This document shows, piece after piece, positions 29,630-36,139 of a stretch of 44,792 bases of DNA. The stretch lies in assembly GCF_014180685.1 (NCBI RefSeq), contig NZ_JACEHF010000012.1:1-44792 (forward strand), read 5' to 3'. Numbering within the stretch: position 1 is the first letter of the stretch; each line of letters starts with the position of its first letter. The notes beneath the pieces were generated by a model. That model had not been told where the DNA came from. It did no database searches and saw nothing but the letters and a program-made list of their open reading frames with translations. Source of the stretch: Nocardioides pelophilus. Lineage in GTDB: Bacteria; Actinomycetota; Actinomycetes; Propionibacteriales; Nocardioidaceae. A program made the position numbers and the translations under genes.

Positions 29630-29665
29630 CATAACGCTGTTATGGATGACCATAACGCCGTTATG
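29630..29665. promoter_or_regulatory. Twin TetR-type operators between the oxygenase and its regulator
   Basis: Two perfect palindromes, CATAAC-GCT-GTTATG (29630-29644) and CATAAC-GCC-GTTATG (29651-29665), lie 21 bp apart start to start, that is, two helical turns on the same DNA face. They fill the divergent promoter region, so regulator binding should block both genes. Confidence 0.8.
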
Positions 29666-29678
29666 GAAGAATGGCAAC

Positions 29679-30281
29679 GTGCATCAGCAGGAGGCTGGAA
29701 CCGAACTCACCGACGTACGACGGCGCCTGATCGAGGCCGCCGCCCGCCTCCTCGGCGAGGAGGGGCCGTCCGCGCTGTCCACCCGGCGGCTCGCCCGCGA
29801 GACCGGGACCTCGACGATGGCCGTCTACACCCACTTCGGGGGGATGGCCGCTCTGGTCAGCGCGGTCGCAGCCGAGGGCTTCCGGCGACTGATCGCACGC
29901 GTTGCCGAGGTCGAGCCGAGCGACGACCCGGTTGGCGACTTCAAGCGGATGGCGGTGGCGTACCGAGCCAACGCGCTGGACAACCGCTACCTCTACGCCG
30001 TCATGTTCGGGTCGGCGTCGCTGGGCGGCTACCGTCTCGACGCGACCGCCACGGAGGTCGGGGAGGAGGCATTCACCCAGCTCCGCGATGCCGTCGCCAG
30101 GGCGATGGACCTCGGAGCGCTGCGGGACGGCGACCCGTCGGCGGTAGCCGGCCAGTTCTGGAGCGCGCTGCACGGCTACGTGATGCTCGAGCTCGCCGGT
30201 TACCACCAGGTCACCGACGACCCGGAGCATGACGTTCTCTGGCCGATGCTCGCCCACCTGCTGACCGATCTCAGCCACTGA
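29679..30281 (+). CDS. TetR-family transcriptional regulator
   Basis: This is a 200-aa regulator. The N-terminal helix-turn-helix is in ALSTRRLARETGTSTMAVYT followed by HFGGMAALVSAV, the usual TetR pattern. The C-terminal ligand domain contains RANALDNRYLYAVMFG and a WSALHGYVMLELAGY helix like that of TetR_C_33-type regulators. The GTG at 29679 (VHQQEAGTEL) is chosen because GGAAGA lies 8 nt upstream and an earlier ATG at 29646 would put coding sequence through the operator. It is predicted to repress itself and the carotenoid oxygenase and to respond to a hydrophobic ligand, possibly a carotenoid product. Confidence 0.87.
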   Translation: MHQQEAGTELTDVRRRLIEAAARLLGEEGPSALSTRRLARETGTSTMAVYTHFGGMAALVSAVAAEGFRRLIARVAEVEPSDDPVGDFKRMAVAYRANALDNRYLYAVMFGSASLGGYRLDATATEVGEEAFTQLRDAVARAMDLGALRDGDPSAVAGQFWSALHGYVMLELAGYHQVTDDPEHDVLWPMLAHLLTDLSH

Positions 30282-30364
30282 CCCCTGCCGAGTCGTCCGG
30301 GCGGGCAGCCGTTGGTCAGGAACGGGCTCCGCGTGACTTCTTGCGGACCGCTGGACGGTCAAGG

Positions 30365-31087
30365 CTAGTCCGAGCTCCGACCTAGACCTTCGATCTTCGC
30401 GCATCTGGCGGACAGGTCGCGGATGCTCTGCCAGACAGCTGCTCGGGGCGCGTCGATTTTGAGTGCGTGGATGTATTCGTCGAGACGTTGTGGGCGATCT
30501 CGGAGGTAGGTGACTGCGTTGTTGAGGCTCTCGCCGACCGTCTTGCCGTAGGCATCGACTGCCTTGCGCGCGCCGGCCTTCAGGGCGGTGGTGTCGGGTT
30601 TCATCATGGCCAGGTCGATCAGGTCGCGGCTGAACGTCGACGTGTCTGCCCAGCGGTCGTCGTTGGCGAGCAGCTTGGTTGCGACCTGGTCGGTTCGCGT
30701 CAGGATCCGTAACCCGCAGATCTCATCGTCCGGGGCGGGAGTGTCGAGGTCGATGCGGCCTTCATGGATGATCTCGAACTTGATCGCAATCCCCGCAACG
30801 AGCACCGAGGTCCTGATGCCGTAACCGTCAACAGAGGGTGTTCGACCCAGGTCCAGTTCGCGGGTGGCCAGAGCGTCGAGCCCGTGGTCCCTGACCATCT
30901 GGCGCAGCGCGCGGTAGGACTGCGGGTCGGAGACCAGGAAGTCGATGTCAACCGATTCGCGGAACTCGCCGTTGGCAAGGACGATCGCGGTCCCGCCTCC
31001 GAACCAGCAGTTGTGCTCTGCCAGGAGCGGTGCGTCGAGGATCGACAGCGCCTCGGCCACCTGTTGATGGTGCAGACGCCTAAACAA
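30365..31087 (-). CDS. AbiEii-type nucleotidyltransferase toxin
   Basis: This 240-aa protein has the minimal nucleotidyltransferase motif FGGGTAIVLANGEFRESVD followed by IDFL (the GG...DxD pattern at residues 29-49) and the later KLLANDDRWADTSTFSRDL region typical of AbiEii/MenT-like toxins, which transfer nucleotides to RNA targets. The start is a TTG at 31087 (FRRLHHQQVAEAL), chosen because GGGAGG lies 4 nt upstream; it overlaps the antitoxin stop by 8 nt. The residues after 160 are helical and variable in this group. The upstream XRE gene is the presumed antitoxin. The RNA target is unknown. Confidence 0.8.
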   Translation of the reverse strand: MFRRLHHQQVAEALSILDAPLLAEHNCWFGGGTAIVLANGEFRESVDIDFLVSDPQSYRALRQMVRDHGLDALATRELDLGRTPSVDGYGIRTSVLVAGIAIKFEIIHEGRIDLDTPAPDDEICGLRILTRTDQVATKLLANDDRWADTSTFSRDLIDLAMMKPDTTALKAGARKAVDAYGKTVGESLNNAVTYLRDRPQRLDEYIHALKIDAPRAAVWQSIRDLSARCAKIEGLGRSSD

Positions 31088-31541
31088 GGAGCCTCCCGTT
31101 GCTGTAGGTGTCCGCGAGGTGCTGGATGAACGCCTTCTCGTGATCGGTGAGGGCTTCCTGGTTGAGGTGTCGCCAGCCGCGTTCGTAGAGGTTGAGTGCC
31201 TCCGTCTCGGTGATGGTGGTGCCGGCGTCGGTCTGCCATGCCAGCGTGCGCAGGCCGGGGTAGTCGCCGACCGTGATCGTCGCCGGTTCTGCTGCTGGAG
31301 CGTCGAGGATCGGGACGACGAGGTGAAGCCCGAGTGCGGCTGCAACGTTGACGTAGGCGCCGATCGTGACCGAGGGGTTGCCTGCCTCGATCCTGTGCAT
31401 GGTGACACGCGAAACGCCAGCAGCTTCGGCACAGGCGACTACGGTGACGCCGAGGGCCTTTCGGCGGTCGCGCAGCCGGGCGCCTAGGCGTTCGAGGTCC
31501 GCCTGTTGCTCGGGGCTCGTGTACGGGCTAGGGGCTGGCAT
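31080..31541 (-). CDS. XRE-family HTH antitoxin / autoregulator
   Basis: This 153-aa protein has an N-terminal helix-turn-helix (about residues 15-70: RLRDRRKALGVTVVACAEAA and GVSRVTMHRIEAGNPSVTIG), followed by a C-terminal domain with TITETEALNLYERGWRHLN. It is encoded immediately before the AbiEii-like toxin with overlapping ends, the usual antitoxin-first order. Classical AbiE antitoxins are winged-helix AbiEi proteins, so an XRE partner makes this a variant pair. The start MPAPSPYTSPEQQ is placed by the promoter, whose -10 lies 7 nt upstream (leaderless). An upstream ATG (MRNMPAP) falls within 9 nt and would be lost from that transcript. Confidence 0.8.
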   Translation of the reverse strand: MPAPSPYTSPEQQADLERLGARLRDRRKALGVTVVACAEAAGVSRVTMHRIEAGNPSVTIGAYVNVAAALGLHLVVPILDAPAAEPATITVGDYPGLRTLAWQTDAGTTITETEALNLYERGWRHLNQEALTDHEKAFIQHLADTYSNGRLLV

Positions 31542-31587
31542 GTTTCTCATTTTAGTCATTCGGTCCATCAAGTCAATAATGAGAAAC
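31542..31587 (-). promoter_or_regulatory. Leaderless promoter of the XRE/AbiEii pair within a 10-bp inverted repeat
   Basis: On the minus strand -35 TTGACT (31576-31571) and -10 TAAAAT (31554-31549) are 16 bp apart, and the ATG follows the -10 by 7 nt. Perfect 10-bp arms GTTTCTCATT (31542-31551) and AATGAGAAAC (31578-31587) bracket this core. One arm covers part of the -10 and the start site, the other lies just upstream of the -35, an arrangement suited to autorepression. The region is strikingly AT-rich for this genome. Confidence 0.7.
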
Positions 31588-31779
31588 GCTTCACGCGATC
31601 TCACAGTCAAGCGGACCCGCCCAGCGCGCCGTGCCCGCTGACGATCTCGTCCACGCGGGACGAAGCCCCAGTGGTCCCGGTCGTGTCGACCGTGTCGCCA
31701 TCGCGCATTCCGACCGTCTCGTGTAGCCGGATGGCGAAGCCCACTGCGCCGCCGGAGACACGCTCTCGGCTTGACCTCA
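31588..31779. other. Intergenic stretch without recognisable feature
   Basis: Between the toxin-antitoxin promoter and the DUF3024 stop codon I see no ORF with a ribosome-binding site, no hairpin repeat and no promoter I can support. It may be remnant sequence at the edge of an island module. Confidence 0.4.
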
Positions 31780-32112
31780 CTACCCCCAGAAGATCGGGTC
31801 GCCGCTGGTCTCGATGTGGTCGAGGAGCGCCTGGATGTTCTTGGTCGGGCGCTTGCGCTTGTACTCGTGGAACTTCAGGTTTCGATCGCGCCAGTAGATC
31901 GCCCATTGGCCGGTCGACTTCGTGTAGCGCAGGCGCGCGATCGGGAACCGCGTGTGCTCGCCGACGCCGTCCCACGGCGGGCGCACCTCCACGATGTCGA
32001 CGTGGCGGTCGGAGACGTCCGCCTCGACCTTCAGCTCGTCCCACAGGTTCTCGGGCACCCGCTCCCGCGCCCAGGAGCGAATGCGGTGCAGGTCAGTCTC
32101 TGGAAGTGCCAT
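31780..32112 (-). CDS. DUF3024-family protein
   Basis: This 110-aa protein (start MALPETDLHRIRSWARERVP) contains DIVEVRPPWDGVGEHTRFPI, ARLRYTKSTGQWAIYWRDRN, LKFHEYKRKRPTKNIQALLD and ends GDPIFWG. The arrangement of a WRDRNLKFH core and a terminal FWG fits the DUF3024 family from memory; its function is unknown. It is divergent from hsdR across 35 bp, so it shares a promoter region with the restriction operon. A GTG three bases upstream is an alternative start, and TATGGA lies 8 nt before the ATG, compatible with leaderless expression. Confidence 0.7.
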   Translation of the reverse strand: MALPETDLHRIRSWARERVPENLWDELKVEADVSDRHVDIVEVRPPWDGVGEHTRFPIARLRYTKSTGQWAIYWRDRNLKFHEYKRKRPTKNIQALLDHIETSGDPIFWG

Positions 32113-32147
32113 CACACCAGTCCATAGCGCATAACCTACGAGGCATC

Positions 32148-34937
32148 ATGAACCTCGGGGACGACGCCAACCGCCTTGCCGCGGAGGCGCGTGCCCGCGT
32201 GTTGATCGACCGCCAGCTCACCGACGCGGGCTGGTCGGTGCAGGACAGCAGGTCGCTCAACCTGTTCGCGGCCCAGGGCGTCGCGCGCCGCGAGACAACG
32301 ATGGCGACCGGGCACGGTCGAGCCGACTACCTGCTCTACGTCGACCAACGGGTCGTCGGGGTGATCGAGGCCAAGCCAGAGGGCACTCCCCTGTCGGGTG
32401 TCGAGTGGCAGTCCGCGATGTACGCCGACGGGCTCCCGGCGGACGTCAGGTTGGCGGCCCAGACCAAGGACGGTCGGCTCCCCTTTGTCTTCGAGGCCAG
32501 CGGCACCGAGACCCACTTCACGAACGGCTTCGACCCCGAGCCGCGCGCCCGCCGGATCTTCAACTTCCCCAAGGCGGCCACCCTCGCCAAGACCCTGCGG
32601 GGAAAGGACGAGGAACACCCCACCTGGCGGGGCAAGGTCACCGCGATGCCACCGCTGGACACCACTCCCCTACGGCCAGCGCAGATCGAGGCGATCAACG
32701 GCGTCGAACAGAGCCTGCGCGAGCAGCGCTACGACCGGAGCCTCGTGCAGATGGCGACGGGCGCGGGCAAGACCTACGCGGCGGTGACGCTGTCCTACCG
32801 GCTGCTGAAGTTCGGCGGCTTCGACCGGATTCTCTTCCTTGTCGACCGCAACAACCTGGCCAAGCAGACGATGGCCGAGTTCGAGAACTACCGCACCCCC
32901 GACGACGGCCGCCGCTTCACCGAGCTCTACAACGTCAACCGCCTCAACCGCGGCCCCATGCCGGAGTCGACGGCTCTCGCGATCTCCACCATCCAGCGCG
33001 TCTTCAAGGCGCTGCGCAACGAGGAGGTCGGTGAGAGCGACGACCCCGGGCTGGACGGCTGGGTGCCAGACACCCCGGTCACCGTCGCCTACAACGCCGA
33101 CATCCCGCCGGAGACGTTCGACCTGATCGTTGTCGACGAGGCCCATCGTTCGATCTACGGCCAGTGGCGTGGCGTCCTGGAGTACTTCGACGCCCATGTC
33201 GTCGGCCTCACCGCGACCCCCGGCAAGCAGACCTTCGGGTTCTTCAAGCAGAACCTCGTCTCGGAGTACACCTATCCCCAGTCGGTGGCCGACAACGTCA
33301 ACGTCGACTTCGACATCTACCGGATCAAGACCCAGATCAGCGACCAGGGCTCGACGATCGAGGCCGGCACGGTCGTGCCGAAGGTCGACCGTCGCACCCG
33401 GGCCCAGCGCTACGAGGCGCTGGACGAGGACCTCGAGTACACCAGCGGCCAGCTCGACCGTGCGGTGACCGCGACCGACCAGATCCGCACCGTGCTGGAG
33501 ACCTTCCGGGACAAGCTCTTCATCGAGATCTTCCCGGGACGGTCGACTGTGCCGAAGACCCTCATCTTCGCCAAGGACGACGCCCACGCCGAGGAGATCG
33601 TCACCCAGGTACGCGAAGTGTTCGGCAAGGGCAACGACTTCGCCGCCAAGATCACCTACACCGCCCGCAACGCAGACCAGCAGCTCGCCGCCTTCCGCAC
33701 GAGCCCGGCTCTCCGGATCGCGGTCACCGTCGACATGATCGCCACCGGGACCGACGTGAAGCCACTGGAGTGCGTCTTCTTCATGCGCGATGTCCGCTCG
33801 CCGCAGTACTTCGAGCAGATGAAGGGGCGCGGCGCGCGCACCATCCCGTCAGCCGACTTCCAGGCAGTCACCCCCGACGCCAAGCAGAAGACCCGCTTCG
33901 TGCTCATCGACGCCATCGGGGTCACGGAGCACGACTTCGTCGAGCCGCCGCTCAACCGAGAGAAGTCCGTCAGCCTCCAGAAGCTCCTGGAGAAGGCCGC
34001 CAACCTCACCATCACCGAGGACGAGACGGCGACCCTCGCATCACGGCTCGCCGCCCTGGAGCACCAGTTGACTCCTGAGGAGCGCGTCGAGCTCGACGCC
34101 GTCGCCGGCGGGTCTGTGCGGAAGGTCGTGCGCCACCTCGTCGACGCCGTCGATCCCGACCATCAAGCCGAAGCAATCGAGGGTGCCGAGGACCCGGACG
34201 CGGTCCGTCAGCAGCTGATCATCGACGCCGTGAAGCCACTCGCATCGAACCCTGACCTGCGGGCTCGCATCCTCGAGCTCCGCCGCGTCCACGACCGGGT
34301 GGTCGACGAGGTCTCCGCCGACGTGCTGCTCGACGCGTACGGCGTGGTCGACACCAGCAAGGCCACATCCGTCGTCGAGTCCTGGCGCGCCTACCTCGAC
34401 GAGCACCGCGCCGAGATCACCGCGATCCAGCTCCTCACCGAAGCCAAGGAACGGCGGATCTCCTTCAGCGACATCAAGGAGCTCGCGGACCGCATCGCCC
34501 GCCCGCCCTACAACTGGACGCCCGACATCATCTGGAACGCATACGTCGCCCTCAATCCCGATTACCGACCCTCGGTGGTCGAGGAGGGCGTGCAGCGCCC
34601 GCCTCGAGACCACCACCGCACGTTGACCGACCTCGTCTCTCTGGTCCGCTTCACCATCGGGGTCGACGACAAGCTCGTCCCCTACACGGAGCGGGTCCAT
34701 GCGAGGTACGCCGCCTGGTTGGCGCAGCAGGAGCAGGCCGGCGTGACGTTCACGGAGGCGGAGCGCTGGTGGCTCGACAACGTGGTCGAGGTCATCGCCA
34801 ACTCCGCCGGTATCCGCACCGAAGACCTGGACGACGCACCCTTTCTCGAGCGCGGTGGCACCGACGGCGCCCTTCGCGACCTCGGCGACCGCGCCGCCGA
34901 CCTCATCGACGAACTGAACTCGGAGCTGACAGCATGA
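32148..34937 (+). CDS. hsdR: Type I restriction enzyme, R subunit
   Basis: This 929-aa subunit translocates DNA and cuts it. The N-terminal PD-(D/E)xK nuclease is visible in GHGRADYLLYVDQRVVGVIE with AK following (about residues 55-76). The SF2 motor has Walker A MATGAGKT (202-209), DEAH (330-333), TATPGK and helicase motif VI-like QMKGRGARTI. The C-terminal domain that binds the methylase core contains TLTDLVSLVRFTIG. The ATG at 32148 gives MNLGDDANRLAAEARARVLI, the family start. A hairpin-repeat copy is embedded in frame near residues 810-823. The stop overlaps hsdS (ATGA). Domains needed for activity appear intact. Confidence 0.93.
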   Translation: MNLGDDANRLAAEARARVLIDRQLTDAGWSVQDSRSLNLFAAQGVARRETTMATGHGRADYLLYVDQRVVGVIEAKPEGTPLSGVEWQSAMYADGLPADVRLAAQTKDGRLPFVFEASGTETHFTNGFDPEPRARRIFNFPKAATLAKTLRGKDEEHPTWRGKVTAMPPLDTTPLRPAQIEAINGVEQSLREQRYDRSLVQMATGAGKTYAAVTLSYRLLKFGGFDRILFLVDRNNLAKQTMAEFENYRTPDDGRRFTELYNVNRLNRGPMPESTALAISTIQRVFKALRNEEVGESDDPGLDGWVPDTPVTVAYNADIPPETFDLIVVDEAHRSIYGQWRGVLEYFDAHVVGLTATPGKQTFGFFKQNLVSEYTYPQSVADNVNVDFDIYRIKTQISDQGSTIEAGTVVPKVDRRTRAQRYEALDEDLEYTSGQLDRAVTATDQIRTVLETFRDKLFIEIFPGRSTVPKTLIFAKDDAHAEEIVTQVREVFGKGNDFAAKITYTARNADQQLAAFRTSPALRIAVTVDMIATGTDVKPLECVFFMRDVRSPQYFEQMKGRGARTIPSADFQAVTPDAKQKTRFVLIDAIGVTEHDFVEPPLNREKSVSLQKLLEKAANLTITEDETATLASRLAALEHQLTPEERVELDAVAGGSVRKVVRHLVDAVDPDHQAEAIEGAEDPDAVRQQLIIDAVKPLASNPDLRARILELRRVHDRVVDEVSADVLLDAYGVVDTSKATSVVESWRAYLDEHRAEITAIQLLTEAKERRISFSDIKELADRIARPPYNWTPDIIWNAYVALNPDYRPSVVEEGVQRPPRDHHRTLTDLVSLVRFTIGVDDKLVPYTERVHARYAAWLAQQEQAGVTFTEAERWWLDNVVEVIANSAGIRTEDLDDAPFLERGGTDGALRDLGDRAADLIDELNSELTA
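34574..34614 (+). repeat. REP-like hairpin inserted in frame within hsdR
   Basis: The sequence GGTGGTCGAGGAGGGCG-TGCAG-CGCCCGCCTC-GAGACCACC is a long imperfect palindrome belonging to the same family as the 7501-7744 array: it has identical GGTGGTCGAGGAGG and GAGACC ends, with a different core. It is translated as VVEEGVQRPPRDHH between NPDYRPS and RTLTDLV, where related R subunits usually have a short Gly-rich linker (recalled, not aligned). Confidence 0.85.
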
Positions 34938-36139
34938 CGTGGCCCACCATGCCACTCGGGACTCTCGCAGCCTTCGCGATGGGACAGGCGCCGCCCGGTG
35001 CAGAGACCAACACCGACGGCATTGGCACTCCCTTCTATCGGTCGGGCGAGTTCGGGGACCTCAGGCCGACAACACGCATCTGGACGACGAAGCCGCTACG
35101 GATGGGAAAGCGAGACGATGTCTTCATCTGCGTCGTCGGGGCAAACAGCGGCGAGGTGAATCTTGGCGTCAACGGAGCGATCGGCCGAAGTGTCGCTGCG
35201 ATCAGTCCGGGTGATGGTCTCGATCAACGATTCCTGTATCACTTGCTGACATCTCTTACAGATGGCCTCCGCAAAGGCGCACAAGGCAGCGCCCAAGGCG
35301 TCATCACCAAGAGAACGCTTGCGGAGATTCCCGTACCACTGCCACCCCTCGACGAGCAGCGTCGCGTCGTCGATCTCCTCGAAGACCACCTCTCCCGCCT
35401 CGATGCTGCCGAGACCTCCGTACGGGACGGGCTTCGGCGCACGGCCACGCTGAGGAAGGCGCACCTTCGGGGGACCTTCGACGAAGAAGGTGCCGAAATG
35501 CGTCCGCTCCTCGATGTCGCGTCGATAGCAAACGGGCAAACGCCCAAGGGGCTCGCCGATGTCCTGACGTCCGGGCCGACCGACGATGCCGTGCCCTTCT
35601 TCAAGGTTGGTGACATGAACGCCGCCGACGGTCGGTGGATGAACGACGCGCGCTTCTTCGTCTCACGCGAATCAGCCGAGCATCTCGGGCTACATGTTCG
35701 TGGGGCAGGCACTGTGCTCATCCCGAAGCGGGGCGGCGCCATTGCCACGAACAAGAAGCGAATTCTGGCGTCCGCCGCAGCGTACGACCTAAATACGATG
35801 GGCCTGGTGCCCAACGACAGCCTCGACTCCTCGTACCTGTGGCACTGGCTCCAGACGGTTGATCTCGGCCGCATTGCGGATGGCTCGAACGTCCCGCAGA
35901 TCAACGCGACGCAGATCCGTGAACTACGGCTTCCGGTGCCCGACCTGCAGACCCAGGTCGCCGCGGCCAGGCGCCTCGACGAGATTGACGAGAGCCTGTC
36001 GAGGCTAGCCGTGGAGTTGGAATCTGTCCGACTTCGCGGAAGGGGCTTGCGCCGAGCGTTGCTCTCCGCCGCATTCTCGGGGCGCCTCATCGGCGCCGAG
36101 TCCGATCTGTCGTCGGCCGAGGAGATGATCAACGCATGA
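34934..36139 (+). CDS. hsdS: Type I restriction enzyme, specificity subunit
   Basis: This 401-aa subunit reads the bipartite target sequence. There are two target-recognition domains (about residues 1-145 and 185-345), each followed by a conserved helical spacer: IPVPLPPLDEQRRVVDLLED then LSRLDAAET, and LRLPVPDLQTQVAAARRLDE then IDESLSRLA. The second domain has the usual ANGQTPK opening. The ATG overlaps the hsdR stop and its own stop overlaps the next gene (ATGA both times). Placement directly after hsdR and three genes away from hsdM is unusual. The recognised sequence cannot be predicted by eye. Confidence 0.9.
   Translation: MTWPTMPLGTLAAFAMGQAPPGAETNTDGIGTPFYRSGEFGDLRPTTRIWTTKPLRMGKRDDVFICVVGANSGEVNLGVNGAIGRSVAAISPGDGLDQRFLYHLLTSLTDGLRKGAQGSAQGVITKRTLAEIPVPLPPLDEQRRVVDLLEDHLSRLDAAETSVRDGLRRTATLRKAHLRGTFDEEGAEMRPLLDVASIANGQTPKGLADVLTSGPTDDAVPFFKVGDMNAADGRWMNDARFFVSRESAEHLGLHVRGAGTVLIPKRGGAIATNKKRILASAAAYDLNTMGLVPNDSLDSSYLWHWLQTVDLGRIADGSNVPQINATQIRELRLPVPDLQTQVAAARRLDEIDESLSRLAVELESVRLRGRGLRRALLSAAFSGRLIGAESDLSSAEEMINA

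Noticed and set aside
29646..29678. Earlier ATG start for the TetR regulator
   Set aside because: It would place coding sequence through the second operator palindrome and lacks a ribosome-binding site; the GTG at 29679 has GGAAGA upstream.
31506..32147. Upstream extension of hsdR
   Set aside because: The frame is open but its Arg/Pro-rich translation has no family resemblance and overlaps the divergent DUF3024 gene; the ATG at 32148 gives the normal HsdR start.
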